Below are positions 8,321-17,309 of a DNA stretch of 64,000 nucleotides, one piece after another (the first letter of the stretch is position 1; each line of letters starts with the position of its first letter). The notes under the pieces are model-generated. The model saw only the letters and a program-made list of their open reading frames with translations. It did not search any database and had not been told where the DNA came from. The DNA is from Nitrospira sp. (GTDB lineage: Bacteria > Nitrospirota > Nitrospiria > Nitrospirales > Nitrospiraceae): positions 310,001-374,000 of the forward strand of contig JARFXO010000006.1 in NCBI GenBank assembly GCA_029194665.1, read 5' to 3'. The position numbers and the translations under genes are program-made.

Positions 8321-10210
8321 ATGCGAATGTGGCTTCTGCTCAGGTCCACCGGCTCCGTCCGCCTGGACTGCGCCAGACCGTTGGTGTCGTCGCTCAAGGC
8401 TATCGTCGGCGGTTGCCTGAATCTCTTCTACAGCTGGAAGATTGTGGTTGGCGTCATGATGTTCGCGACGATCCCTGCCTCTGCCTTCGCCCAAGTTACG
8501 ATGTCGGCTGGTGAGCTTCTTCCTGGCACCCCTCTCTTGGAGTCGGTTCCACCAGTGGAGAATCCTTGCCCTCGATTCGCTCCTGGAAGTGTCGTACATC
8601 AGCCACCGGCGCTTTTTAGCCACGATGGCCTGTTGGTCGTCCGATTTTCCTATCAAACCCGAACCGACATGGCGAACCGATCGTTGTTTTGCTTTATGAC
8701 ACCGAGCGGTCTTGAAAACCCGACGCTGCATGTGAAGCCCGGGGACCAGTTAATCATTACCGTGACCAACAATACGCCGGCGCAATCGGGACTTATGCGG
8801 CTCAATCCGCCACACTGTGGCCCTGGTCACGCCCACATGACAGGGGCATCGCTGAACATTCACTATCATGGCACCAACACGTCACCCACATGCCACTCCG
8901 ATGAGGTGATCAAGACCCTCATTAATTCCGGCCAGACGTTCCAATATAGGCTCACTATTCCTGCCGACGAGCCACCGGGTCTGTACTGGTATCATCCCCA
9001 TGTGCACGGACTATCGGAACAAGCAGTTCTGGGTGGCGCCTCCGGAGCCCTGGTCGTCGACGGAATTGAAAACCTCAAACCGGCCGTTGCGCATCTGCGT
9101 CATCGAATCCTTATGATACGGGACCAGCCGACGATCCAAGGCTTGCCGGAAGGCGTAGGGGGAGACCCCAATGGCATCCCGTTCCAGGACCTCACGGTCA
9201 ACCATATTTCTACAAACGCCACGACGGACACGACAACCGGTCGCACCACCTATACCCCTGCCATCCTTCACATGGAAGCGGGAGAGCGGCAGTTCTGGCG
9301 TGTATCCAACTCTACTGCGGACAGCATTCTGGATCTCCAAGTGCGGTTCGACAGCATCCCGCAACCCATCGATATAGTAGCAATTGACGGGGTACCGGTG
9401 AACTCCCAGGATGGGGCTCAGCCTGGGAGCCTGATTCAGGTGACACACTTCCGTCTGCCGCCTGCGTCGCGGGTAGAATTTATCGTGAATGCCCCCCCTG
9501 CCCACTGTGAAGTGGCGCAGTTGGTGACCCAGAATATCAACACGGGAACCGACGGTGACGATGCTCCCAATCGGCCCCTCTTGAACATTCATGTGAGGGC
9601 TCACGGGCATCACGAACCTGCCGAGGATGACCGCGTCGGCCATTTCGAGGCGTACAATCCCAAACTGACACGGTTCGCCGGTTTGGTCGCTGCGTCTGTT
9701 ACCGCAAGACGGCTACTGTTTTTCGATGAGATCCAACCGACAGAGTTCTTTATGGCTGTAGAAGGGCAGCCCAAAAAGGTGTTTGACCCGAATGCAGGAC
9801 CTGCCATTACTGCGACCCAAGGAACGGTGGAAGAGTGGACTGTGGAAAATCGTACGCTGGAAAACCACGAATTCCACTTGCACCAGGTTCACTTCCTGGT
9901 GGAAGCGCAAAGTAACTTTGAAATGAACGGCAGCGCGCCGGCGCCGGGGATCACCGGACAATTCCTCGACACGATCGAAGTTCCACACTGGGATGGCGAC
10001 CCGAGCCACCCGTATCCTCGTGTCACGCTCCGGATCGACTTTCGTGGGCCTGACATCGGCGATTTCGTGTTTCATTGCCACATCCTGGGTCACGAGGATT
10101 TGGGCATGATGAACATCATCCGCGTCCAGCGACAATCTACGACTTCCAACGCGCCTGCTACAAACTTTGATAGGAGGTTGAGCATGGCGATTCAACCGGA
10201 TCTCAGATGA
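8321..10210 (+). CDS. Multicopper oxidase
   Basis: Exported copper enzyme of 629 residues that oxidises a substrate (phenolics, metal ions or similar) while reducing O2 to water. The N-terminus is long, with a hydrophobic stretch at about 41-58 ending ASAFAQ, which looks like a late signal peptide. All four copper-binding motifs are present: 'HYHGTN' at 181-186, 'YWYHPHVHG' at 222-230, 'NHEFHLHQVHFLV' near 525, and 'HCHILGHEDLGMM' near 585, the last supplying the type 1 His/Cys/His and the Met axial ligand. No Met-rich CueO insert is visible, so cuprous oxidase activity is not indicated. AAAGGAG lies 9 bases upstream of the ATG. It is the only long plus-strand gene in this part of the window. 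Confidence 0.92.
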   Translation: MRMWLLLRSTGSVRLDCARPLVSSLKAIVGGCLNLFYSWKIVVGVMMFATIPASAFAQVTMSAGELLPGTPLLESVPPVENPCPRFAPGSVVHQPPALFSHDGLLVVRFSYQTRTDMANRSLFCFMTPSGLENPTLHVKPGDQLIITVTNNTPAQSGLMRLNPPHCGPGHAHMTGASLNIHYHGTNTSPTCHSDEVIKTLINSGQTFQYRLTIPADEPPGLYWYHPHVHGLSEQAVLGGASGALVVDGIENLKPAVAHLRHRILMIRDQPTIQGLPEGVGGDPNGIPFQDLTVNHISTNATTDTTTGRTTYTPAILHMEAGERQFWRVSNSTADSILDLQVRFDSIPQPIDIVAIDGVPVNSQDGAQPGSLIQVTHFRLPPASRVEFIVNAPPAHCEVAQLVTQNINTGTDGDDAPNRPLLNIHVRAHGHHEPAEDDRVGHFEAYNPKLTRFAGLVAASVTARRLLFFDEIQPTEFFMAVEGQPKKVFDPNAGPAITATQGTVEEWTVENRTLENHEFHLHQVHFLVEAQSNFEMNGSAPAPGITGQFLDTIEVPHWDGDPSHPYPRVTLRIDFRGPDIGDFVFHCHILGHEDLGMMNIIRVQRQSTTSNAPATNFDRRLSMAIQPDLR

Positions 10211-10523
10211 TGCTCAACTTCACAGGCCTGGCGAGATGTGTGCGGCCGGTTCCTTGCCAAATGGTACCCGAGAGGGTTCGAAGCGAAATGTTATAGCCAA
10301 GCCTATACTCATTGACAGGCTTTGACGATTTCGTCGATGGCCGCATGTGACGAATCGCCCGAGCACGGGCTAACAACGCATCCGCATCCACTGAGGCGCC
10401 GTGCGTCATCTGTTCGAGATACGAGATGACCTGAACATTCCGGCTTCGATGCTTAGCACTCGCCTGTTGTTTGAGTGGCTTCACCAACGGCTCCGGACCA
10501 TCCTTGATGGTCAGAGCCACCAT
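10203..10523 (-). CDS. FitA-like ribbon-helix-helix antitoxin without a toxin partner
   Basis: A 106-residue protein whose first 60 residues have the FitA-type layout: 'MVALTIKDGPEPLVKPLKQQ' is the DNA-binding strand and helix, and 'SRNVQVISYLEQMTHGASVD' the second helix and linker. The ATG at 10523 has GGGAGAAG in front of it. The C-terminal part after 'RAIRHMR' no longer looks like the family, and no PIN toxin follows; instead the gene runs 8 bp into the end of the convergent oxidase gene. I infer an orphan, possibly eroding antitoxin. It is divergent from the intact toxin-antitoxin pair and might share its control region. Confidence 0.6.
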   Translation of the reverse strand: MVALTIKDGPEPLVKPLKQQASAKHRSRNVQVISYLEQMTHGASVDADALLARARAIRHMRPSTKSSKPVNEYRLGYNISLRTLSGTIWQGTGRTHLARPVKLSII

Positions 10524-10551
10524 CCTGCTTCTCCCAATCTGTACCGATAAA

Positions 10552-10579
10552 TTGACAAGTACATCAAGCGCCCTATACT
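10552..10579 (+). promoter_or_regulatory. Sigma70-type promoter of the toxin-antitoxin pair
   Basis: TTGACA at 10552-10557 and TATACT at 10574-10579 are separated by 16 bp, close to the consensus. It lies 38 bp before the antitoxin ATG and in the gap between two divergent antitoxin genes, where autoregulation would be expected. Confidence 0.7.
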
Positions 10580-10587
10580 GTGAACCA

Positions 10588-10606
10588 CTTGGAGCATCCC
10601 TCCAAG
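10588..10606 (+). promoter_or_regulatory. Inverted repeat between promoter and antitoxin start
   Basis: Perfect 7-bp arms CTTGGAG and CTCCAAG around a 5-base loop. The right arm touches the ribosome site AAGGGAGGA of the antitoxin. It could be the operator bound by the antitoxin or an RNA hairpin that limits translation; sequence alone does not decide. Confidence 0.5.
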
Positions 10607-10617
10607 GGAGGACTCTT

Positions 10618-10845
10618 ATGGGCAACCCCATCCGTGCCCGCGTCAAGGGCGGCATCATCGAACCGCTGGAACGGATCAACCTGCCGGAAGGCCAAGAAGT
10701 CATGGTGACCATTCTCGCTCCAACCGATCGCGAGGCTTTTCAGCGTAGCGCAGGGCAGTGGAAAGGCACACTCGACGCCGAAGCGCTGATCCGCGATATC
10801 TACGCCGATCGGCTGGTTTCTACGAGACCAATCCCCAGCCTATGA
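10618..10845 (+). CDS. Antitoxin of the AF2212-like (DUF104) family
   Basis: A 75-residue antitoxin beginning 'MGNPIRARVKGGIIEPLERI', the signature of AF2212-like antitoxins, followed by 'NLPEGQEVMVTIL', and a C-terminal part that would wrap the toxin. It should neutralise the PIN RNase encoded next and repress its own promoter. The ATG has AGGGAGGA at ideal distance, and the stop overlaps the toxin start as ATGA, so the pair is translationally coupled. The frame also runs open upstream to 10471, but that part overlaps the promoter and is not coding. Confidence 0.88.
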   Translation: MGNPIRARVKGGIIEPLERINLPEGQEVMVTILAPTDREAFQRSAGQWKGTLDAEALIRDIYADRLVSTRPIPSL

Positions 10846-11240
10846 CCTCTCGGTATCTTATCGACACAGACTGGATTATTCATTATCTGAACGGTCACCC
10901 CAATATCGTCAGCCGGCTGAACACCTTGCGTGATGAAGGCTGTGCGGTGTCGGTTGTCTCGCTCGCCGAACTGTACGAAGGCGTCTACAACTCCTCCAAT
11001 CCAGCGGGCAACGAACGCGCCTTGAATGATTTTCTCCGTGGGGTCACGGTTCTCAGTATCGATGACGAGACTTGCAAAATCTTTGGCCACCACCGTGGAC
11101 GCCTCCGCGCTGCAGGGAAGATGACAGGTGACTTTGACCTACTCATCGGCTCTACAGGGCTCCGCCACGGGCTGAAGGTGCTGACAAACAATCGGCGCCA
11201 TTTTACTCTCATCGAGGGACTTCTTATCGAATCACTCTAG
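10842..11240 (+). CDS. PIN-domain toxin (VapC-like RNase)
   Basis: A 132-residue PIN-domain ribonuclease, the toxin of a type II system. Acidic residues of the Mg2+ site are visible: Asp in 'YLIDTDWIIHYLNG', Glu in 'SLAELYEGVYNS', and the late Asp in 'TGDFDLLIGSTGL', followed by the typical 'VLTNNRRHF' strand. The usual Ala-rich helix after the third Asp is here 'LLIGSTGL', a mild variation. The ATG overlaps the antitoxin stop by 4 bp. It is full length with no lesion, so the pair is probably functional. Confidence 0.9.
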   Translation: MTSRYLIDTDWIIHYLNGHPNIVSRLNTLRDEGCAVSVVSLAELYEGVYNSSNPAGNERALNDFLRGVTVLSIDDETCKIFGHHRGRLRAAGKMTGDFDLLIGSTGLRHGLKVLTNNRRHFTLIEGLLIESL

Positions 11241-11346
11241 TCCCCATTATTCACGGCTCGGGCCAGAAAAAAAAGCATCGCGGCTCCGAACTGTGCTAGA
11301 GGAGCGGTGCTCAGCCACTTCTACGTACAGCCTGGAAGACAACTCG

Positions 11347-11760
11347 ATGGCGACAGACTGCTTATCGCAAGTAACGTTCGAATTCTGCGACAAACTGAAG
11401 CCAGTGGTGGCGCGGTTTGATCAGACGCAAGCCAGCACCGATGGGGGCGCCCTGTTGCTCAAAGCGTTGGATGACCGCCTCGGGCTGAGCGGCCAGTTGG
11501 CGGCCTGTCTGGTCCACCGCCGGGACCCGGACAAGGTCCATCATCCACTTCGTGACCTGCTGCGGTAAGGGATCTGCGGCGTGGCTTGTGGCTATGAGGG
11601 CGCGAACCACGCGGCCCGACTGGCGGACGATCCGCTGCACAAACTGGCGGTGTGGGTGGAACGATCAGTGCCTCGCCTCGTCTTGCACCTGCCCCAGGGC
11701 GCCCCGTGGGGTGAGACGTGGTGCCGCATCGCCGTGTCCGTCGGGGCCACACCCGGCTAA
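11347..11760 (+). pseudogene. Decayed IS1380-family transposase
   Basis: From ATG 11347 the frame reads as the start of an IS1380 transposase ('ASTDGGALLLKALDDRLGLS', 'DPDKVHHPLRDLLR'), then hits TAA at 11566. In the same frame after the stop the family sequence continues ('CGYEGANHAARLADDPLHKL') and then turns into 'VERSVPRLVLHLP', which looks like a much later part of the protein, so a large internal piece is deleted. The frame stops again at about 11758. An intact IS1380 transposase has about 430-450 residues; here fewer than 140 codons remain. No clear terminal inverted repeats or target duplication could be found by eye. Confidence 0.75.
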
Positions 11761-12049
11761 CGTCGAATGTACCAGGAAGACAACAGGTGTGTGCCGCATG
11801 CACAAGCGGAGTGGTGTCTCTGCAAGCGCCCCAGCAGAGCTCCAAGCGTGTGTCGTGATGTCGCGCCCGAGCGAAAACCTCGCTATCATCTTGCCTGCCC
11901 CTCCCGCTCACAGGTTCGGCTACACCCACGCGGTCGTTCCAACAGCGTTCTGGCGCTCATGGCGAATAATGTCCGCTAGAACTCTCCAGTGGACCAGTCG
12001 GAGCAGGTACGCTCCTGGATACCTGTCGAACGGCTCCTGAAGCCGCACC
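11761..12049. other. Non-coding tail of the IS remnant
   Basis: About 290 bp between the readable transposase remnant and the antiporter gene. Short frames on both strands do not look like protein. The stretch near 11865-11980 might be a scrambled C-terminus of the same transposase, but I could not align it with confidence. Confidence 0.35.
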
Positions 12050-13654
12050 TCAGCCCCTGTGTCGTTGCTCGCCTAAGCCGAGACGGAGCGCTTCGATGTC
12101 CACCTCCTGTTCCAGACGGTGCAGAACCTCGTCGCTGATCGTGCCTTCATCCCGGAGCCGAATCAACGCCGAGCGTTCGGCTGCTAAGGTCGCTTCTCTG
12201 AGTCGAAGGAAGGCTTCGCTCGTTTCTTTCTTACAATCAGGATCGATCCCGGCATCCGGCGAGAAGCGCCGCAGGCGTCCTCCATAATGCAATTTCAATT
12301 GCTCGACATGAGCCGGTTTCGGCCAGTCTGCTTTGGTCAATTCGTTCAGGCGTAACAATGCCGCGCCGGCCGCCTGTTCCCTCGCATGCATTTCTTCTTC
12401 CTCTCCCTCCGAATCGCCGGTTACTCCAAGCATCCGTATCAGCGGAGCCAGCGTCAACCCTTGGACGACCAACGTGGCAAGAATCACCGCAAAGCTAAGC
12501 AAAATGATTTCCGACCGGAAAGGGAAGGGCGCGCCGGTGCTGGTGGAAACAGGCAAGGCCATCGCGGCAGCTAAGGTCACAATGCCTCGCATGCCCGTCC
12601 AGGCCACCAAGAAAACATGCGGCCATGGCGGCAGAGGATCTCTGGCGCGGAGCTTTGGGCTCAGGTATCGTGGAATTGTCGCGATCAAGGGAATCCATCC
12701 CAATCGGACGACAATGGCTGCCCCACTAATGAGCGTCCCGCCGATCACGAGGGACCACAATCGATCCGACGAAACGGCTTCCCGGAGCGTACCGAGTTGC
12801 AAGCCGATCAGGATGAAGATCACACCATTCAACAGAAACACGACCAAATCCCACACGGCACGTCCCTGAAGTCGGGTCGTCGGCGCAACCACCTTGCTGA
12901 AGTGTTGCCGTATATAGATGCCCCCGGCAACGCAGGACAGCACCGCGGAGGCATGGATCGATTCACCAATCACCCAAGCCACGTAGGGAGCCAATAACGT
13001 CGCCGCGATCTCGGTAAAGCTGTCCTCAATGGCGTGGAGTACCCATCGCGTGACCCATCCGACCAGAACTCCGACCACGACGCCCGCCACCGCAGCATAC
13101 ACAAATTGGAACAGCGCCTCGCCCATCACGAAGCCGCCGCTGACGACTGCTGCGACGGCGGCCCGATAGAGAACCAATGCCGTCGCATCATTGACAAGAC
13201 TTTCGCCTTCCAGAATTGTGACGATCCGGCGCGGCATGTTGAGCCGTTTACCGATGGCCGTGGCCGATACGGCGTCGGGAGGAGAAACGATCGCGCCGAG
13301 TGCGACGGCTTCAGCCCAACCGAACCCCAACAGAGCATGGGCGACTCCGGCGACAGCCGCCGTGGTCGCCAGCACAAGTCCCACCGCCAAGCGTGAGATC
13401 GGACGGATGTTCCGGCGGAAATCGCGCCAAGACGTGAAGTAGGCAGCCGCCCATAAGATGGGCGGCAAGAAGACCAAAAAGATCAGATCAGGATTCAACG
13501 TGACGGTCGGCAAACCCGGCACAATACCCAACAAGAGTCCGCCGATGACGAGCAGAATCGGATACGGGATTAAGATTCTCTGCGCCACGGTCGTGAGCGC
13601 CAGCACGACTGCGAGCAACAGAATGATGATTTCGAGCTGGTGGAGGCTGTCCAT
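12050..13654 (-). CDS. Na+/H+ antiporter, CPA1 (NhaP-like) family
   Basis: Inner-membrane Na+/H+ exchanger of 534 residues with about 12 transmembrane segments followed by a cytosolic tail of roughly 130 residues. The CPA1 core is present: 'GAIVSPPDAVSATAIGKRL' and 'ILEGESLVNDATALVLYR', which include the ion-binding Asp and the Asn-Asp pair. The start 'MDSLHQLEIIILLLAVVLAL' goes straight into TM1. The hydrophilic tail with 'EEEEMHAREQAAGAALLRL' is helical and ends in 'GLGEQRH', as in bacterial NhaP-type exchangers (TIGR00831 group). It has no operon partner and a weak ribosome site. Confidence 0.93.
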   Translation of the reverse strand: MDSLHQLEIIILLLAVVLALTTVAQRILIPYPILLVIGGLLLGIVPGLPTVTLNPDLIFLVFLPPILWAAAYFTSWRDFRRNIRPISRLAVGLVLATTAAVAGVAHALLGFGWAEAVALGAIVSPPDAVSATAIGKRLNMPRRIVTILEGESLVNDATALVLYRAAVAAVVSGGFVMGEALFQFVYAAVAGVVVGVLVGWVTRWVLHAIEDSFTEIAATLLAPYVAWVIGESIHASAVLSCVAGGIYIRQHFSKVVAPTTRLQGRAVWDLVVFLLNGVIFILIGLQLGTLREAVSSDRLWSLVIGGTLISGAAIVVRLGWIPLIATIPRYLSPKLRARDPLPPWPHVFLVAWTGMRGIVTLAAAMALPVSTSTGAPFPFRSEIILLSFAVILATLVVQGLTLAPLIRMLGVTGDSEGEEEEMHAREQAAGAALLRLNELTKADWPKPAHVEQLKLHYGGRLRRFSPDAGIDPDCKKETSEAFLRLREATLAAERSALIRLRDEGTISDEVLHRLEQEVDIEALRLGLGEQRHRG

Positions 13655-13866
13655 CTCTATACGACTACAGTCGATTGAGTTATGCTGCTCTCGGCTCGTA
13701 TTCCATCAGCCCGCCTTTTCAATCGGGATCACATCGCTGCCTGGGAAGAGACATTCAACAAGTCATCGGCCCGAGCTAGCCAGGGAACTAGGGTACACCA
13801 CTCCGGTGTATGTTCGGGCCGCTTGATGCCATGGAAGTCCCTTGCCTATGTGCTGCGACCTTCCGG

Positions 13867-14180
13867 TTATACTCCAAGTGCGGCGTCGGTCTCCCAGATC
13901 AAAATCTCTGCCCCTTCAGTCCTACCGGCAGTGAGTTGCCTGGCGCCGGCCGCCGTCAATCGTGCCTCATCACCGGCATGTAATATTCCGGCGTCTTCGA
14001 GCTCATCGGTTTCACCACGTCGTCATTGTGCACCAGCAGTAAGCCATGGTGCGTATTCCGCGGATCATAGTGGTTTGAGAAGCTGAAGGAATGATGCGAA
14101 TCAAGCCAGCTGATCTGTGTGTGGAACCGCTGACTGCTTCGCCGGATATCCACGCACGGTTGCAATTTCGTCGAGGTCAT
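13867..14180 (-). pseudogene. Pirin-family protein, internally deleted and frameshifted
   Basis: The N-terminus is a good pirin start: 'ISWLDSHHSFSFSNHYDPRN' and 'HHGLLLVHNDDVVKP', with a strong AAAGGAGG before ATG 14180. The same frame then ends at TGA 13956. In another frame, beginning right after the junction near 13996, the true pirin C-terminus continues: 'ELEDAGILHAGDEARLTAAG' followed by 'ARQLTAGRTEGAEILIWET', stopping at TAA 13867. About 140 codons holding the middle of the cupin fold are missing. The gene is divergent from an HxlR regulator, a common pirin neighbour. Confidence 0.8.
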
Positions 14181-14311
14181 GGCTGCCTCCTTTCCTAGAC
14201 ATTCTCACCGCAGCCGATGGTATTGTCTCGGCTTCACGGCTGAGATAACATCCAGACGGGGCTTTGGGAAGAACGCACCATTTGGTAACCATCCTACTTG
14301 GGCCTTCCGAC

Positions 14312-14641
14312 ATGAAACGGATGCCGACCTCCTGTCCGGCCGAGGTGACGCTGCAGGTGGTCGGTGGGCGATGGAAAGTCATCATCCTGTGGTTTCTCTT
14401 GGAAGAGACCCTGCGCTTCTCCGACCTCCAGCGCGCCGTCGCCGGCATCACCCAAAAAATGCTGACGCAGCAGTTGCGCGAACTGGAGCGCGATCACATC
14501 GTGCAGCGGACCGTCTATCCTCACGTCCCACCGAAAGTGGAGTACTCATTGACCCCGTTGGGGCGGAGCCTCAAGCCCATCGTGGAGGCGATGCATCACT
14601 GGGGACTTGAGCGCGTCGAGAGGCAGTCCGAGTCCTCATGA
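14312..14641 (+). CDS. HxlR-family winged-helix transcriptional regulator
   Basis: A 109-residue DNA-binding protein. The HxlR domain fills it: '[20 protein letters not shown]' at the start, '[20 protein letters not shown]' as recognition region, and '[19 protein letters not shown]' as the wing and last helix. The Cys in 'TSCP' is at the position used for electrophile or redox sensing in several HxlR members. The frame opens at a TTG at 14264; ATG 14312 matches the family better, and ATG 14321 is another option. It is divergent from the pirin pseudogene, its likely former target. Confidence 0.85.
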   Translation: MKRMPTSCPAEVTLQVVGGRWKVIILWFLLEETLRFSDLQRAVAGITQKMLTQQLRELERDHIVQRTVYPHVPPKVEYSLTPLGRSLKPIVEAMHHWGLERVERQSESS

Positions 14642-14725
14642 CCTCCATCCTGTTCCTACCTGCCGGATCGCGATGAGCAGCTCGCTGCTCCGTTCTCCCC
14701 CCGATGATGATTCCATCGCCAGGCT

Positions 14726-15631
14726 TTAGAGTTCGACAGCTTCCTTTACCGACACCCCCGCTTCCTCTGCCACGTTCAGCGCGACCGCTGCCCAGTCGAG
14801 GTCTCCTCGGCCTCGCGCCATCGCCGACAAGAATCGATCATGGAGCAAGCCGGCCAATGGAAGCGGGGTCGTACTGTCGGCTGCGGTCTGGAGCACCAGA
14901 TCGACATCCTTCAATCCCAACTCCACGGTGAAGCCTGCCGGTCGAAACCGCTGCTGCGCGATCGCGCGGCCGTAGGTCTGGTAGGCAGGGCAGGCAAACA
15001 GAGTACTGCCCAGCATGTCCGCCAAACTGTTTCGATCGATGCCGTTTTTTTCTCCCAACACAAGCGCCTCGGCAAGAGCTTCAATGGCCGAGGCCAGCAG
15101 AAAGTTCCCCGTCAACTTGACGACATGCGCCGCAGCCGGTTCCTCGCCGAAGTCAAAGATGCCTTGTCCGATAGAATCGAGGATGGGACGCACCCGCTCC
15201 TTGGCTGCCTCAGGACCGGAGGTACAGATCCACAACTTCCGTGCAGCCGCCGCCTCCGGGCGTCCGAACACCGGAGCGGCAACATACTCAACTCCGTAAT
15301 GTCTGTGCTGTTCCGCCAAACGGCGAGCCAGCCACGGAGAGACGGTGCTCATCGAAAGATGGATGCCCTCAGGGCCAAGTCGTTCCAGAAATCCTCGATC
15401 ACTGTCGCCGACTTCCTCCAGCGCCCGATCATTCGCCAACATGGTGATCACGATGCCGCCGCGTTGGACGGCGTCGCCGGGTTCATGGGCCAGCTTAGCT
15501 CCTTGTGCAACTAAGGCCGCGGCTTTCTCAGCCGTACGATTGTAGACATGAAGCTGGAAACCGGCCTTGAGCAGATTGCCGGCCATTGCGCTGCCCATCT
15601 TGCCAAGTCCGATGAATCCGATTGAGTCCAT
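14726..15631 (-). CDS. NAD(P)-dependent beta-hydroxyacid dehydrogenase (HIBADH / glyoxylate-reductase family)
   Basis: Cytosolic oxidoreductase of 301 residues. The Rossmann motif 'GFIGLGKMGSAMAGN' is at residues 5-19, with 'YNRT' at the end of strand 2 suggesting NADP(H). The catalytic Lys stands in 'VVKLTGNFLLASAIEALAEA' in the linker helix, and the C-terminal dimer domain is complete. Members reduce glyoxylate, succinic semialdehyde or tartronate semialdehyde; the exact substrate cannot be told. GGGAGG lies 7 bases before the ATG. A truncated copy of its 5' end sits at 7682-7897. Confidence 0.9.
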   Translation of the reverse strand: MDSIGFIGLGKMGSAMAGNLLKAGFQLHVYNRTAEKAAALVAQGAKLAHEPGDAVQRGGIVITMLANDRALEEVGDSDRGFLERLGPEGIHLSMSTVSPWLARRLAEQHRHYGVEYVAAPVFGRPEAAAARKLWICTSGPEAAKERVRPILDSIGQGIFDFGEEPAAAHVVKLTGNFLLASAIEALAEALVLGEKNGIDRNSLADMLGSTLFACPAYQTYGRAIAQQRFRPAGFTVELGLKDVDLVLQTAADSTTPLPLAGLLHDRFLSAMARGRGDLDWAAVALNVAEEAGVSVKEAVEL

Positions 15632-15944
15632 AGCTTGACCTCCCGTTATCGGTCATTGCCCAAACGCTCCTTGAATTCCTCTCGGAGCATTCTCACAGTC
15701 CGCCTCGCCTCTTCGACCTATCAAGAACGAGCGGGTTCGATTCGAGATTGTTCCACCAACCAGCGCAGCATGGTGATCGGGAGGAAGATGTCCAATCGCC
15801 TCACGGTCGTCTCAATCCCCTCTACCTTTCCTCTGGATGCAGACACCGACAACCTGCCGTTCCCGCTTCAATGTTCGTCTCTGTCTCCGATTACTGGAAA
15901 GTTGTGTCCTATTCAGAACTCGCTGGAGCATCGACGAAACGGGC
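15632..15944. other. Intergenic region with a possible CBS-domain gene remnant
   Basis: No intact gene. On the minus strand, 'MLRWLVEQSRIEPARS' followed by TGA (about 15732-15782) resembles the C-terminus 'LLRWLMEQSQPDS' of the NADH dehydrogenase/CBS protein at 44894, and the DNA is also similar there. Upstream reading is broken by stops and at least one shift. Between this and the dehydrogenase start a short open tail 'VEEARRTVRMLREEFKERLG' ends at TAA near 15648; its origin is unknown. Confidence 0.45.
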
Positions 15945-17309
15945 TCAAGTGATACCGGTGTCCGATTTGCTTGACGGATGGTCATCGGACCGACTCGCGA
16001 GATTTGTCTGGAGCTCCGAGGATTGCGTAAACATGACGCCGATCACACCGGCCATCATTTGCACGACTCCAAGTAGAACGAGTGCGATACGACTTCCCAG
16101 ATGATCAGCCGCCCAGCTGAAGGCCGTCATGCCCGCCATGGCGGAGACCATCGTGATGGTGCCGAAGATCGTCAACGCTCTTGCACGAGTCTCCTGAGGA
16201 GCGGTTGCCTGAATAAAGGCCGTGATCATCGGCATGACAAGGGCCGTTCCGGCACCGATGACGATCACGAGACCAAGCGCCGCCACAAAGCTGTCAACCG
16301 CTGCGAGACCCACCATGGCCAACCCTTCAATCACCGGCCCCGCCGATATCGGCAACAAATGATCGATGAGTGTTCTCCGGGCGATCGACATTAACAGCAC
16401 CGACATGAGTATCATGCCGAGGCCAAGGGCCGACCATATCACCCCAAGAGCCATCGGCCCTCCAGAAAGCATGTTCTTGGTGATGACGGGAAGGAGAAAG
16501 GTGAAGCCCGTCGATGCGAGGGTGAAGAGGGCGCCTAACAGGGCCACCCGAAAAATGATTCGTTGCTCAACAAACACAAGCCGGAATCCGGCTGCCAGTT
16601 CATTGATCCATCCACCGGATGTTCCACTCCGGCTCGGGCTCGGTGCTTCTGAATTTACGCGTATCGGCATCTTAGAGAACGCGGCGAGCAGAAAGGTGGC
16701 GGCATTGGCGTACAGGACGTGCCCCACTCCAAGGAGGGCAACTGTGGCGCCGCTGATCGCGGGTCCGCACAACATGCCGAGCGTTGCCGTGCTTTGTATT
16801 GCCGCATTGGCAGCGGTCAGGCGCGAAGCTTGTACCAGAGAGGGAATGGTCGAGTTCAAGGCCGGCCCATACGGCATTGCAGCAAGGGCGATCAGAAAAA
16901 CAAATGTGTACAATGTGGGTAAGGTCAGCATACCGAGAATAGAAAGGGTCGCGAGCCACGCCAAAAGCGCAACACGCGCGAGATCCAGTGAGATCATCAC
17001 GCGAAGTTTCCAGTCGGCTGACAGACGATCGAGATACACACCGATCACTGGGCCGAGGACCAAGGGCGGGATGGTCTGAAGGACACCGATGAACGTCATT
17101 TTAACAGCAGAACCAGTGAGGTCGTACACGAACCACAGGATCGCCGGCCTATTGAGACCGTCCCCGAGTTGGGAAATTAGCTCCCCAGTCCAAAGCCACC
17201 GCACATTTCTCTTCGAGCTCAGCTGCTCACCGACCTCAAGAGTTCCCTGTGTCCGCTCATCATCCCGGAGGCCCTGAAAAGTCTCGCGCAGCAAGCTCAC
17301 GAGGGACAT
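15945..17309 (-). CDS. MFS transporter (MFS_3 / EntS-like)
   Basis: A 454-residue inner-membrane transporter of the major facilitator superfamily with about 12 helices. The N-terminal half has 'NVRWLWTGELISQLGDGLNR' and the loop 2-3 motif 'GVYLDRLSADWKLRVMISLD', typical of the MFS_3 group that includes the enterobactin exporter EntS. An amphipathic N-terminal stretch of about 35 residues precedes TM1. The frame begins at a TTG at 17321; ATG 17309 is the more likely start, although its ribosome site is weak. No neighbour suggests a substrate; export of a small organic molecule is an inference. Confidence 0.88.
   Translation of the reverse strand: MSLVSLLRETFQGLRDDERTQGTLEVGEQLSSKRNVRWLWTGELISQLGDGLNRPAILWFVYDLTGSAVKMTFIGVLQTIPPLVLGPVIGVYLDRLSADWKLRVMISLDLARVALLAWLATLSILGMLTLPTLYTFVFLIALAAMPYGPALNSTIPSLVQASRLTAANAAIQSTATLGMLCGPAISGATVALLGVGHVLYANAATFLLAAFSKMPIRVNSEAPSPSRSGTSGGWINELAAGFRLVFVEQRIIFRVALLGALFTLASTGFTFLLPVITKNMLSGGPMALGVIWSALGLGMILMSVLLMSIARRTLIDHLLPISAGPVIEGLAMVGLAAVDSFVAALGLVIVIGAGTALVMPMITAFIQATAPQETRARALTIFGTITMVSAMAGMTAFSWAADHLGSRIALVLLGVVQMMAGVIGVMFTQSSELQTNLASRSDDHPSSKSDTGIT

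Noticed and set aside
11459-11929. A 156-codon minus-strand frame over the IS1380 remnant
   Set aside because: Rich in Arg/Pro/Gly with no motif; the plus-strand reading explains the sequence as transposase.
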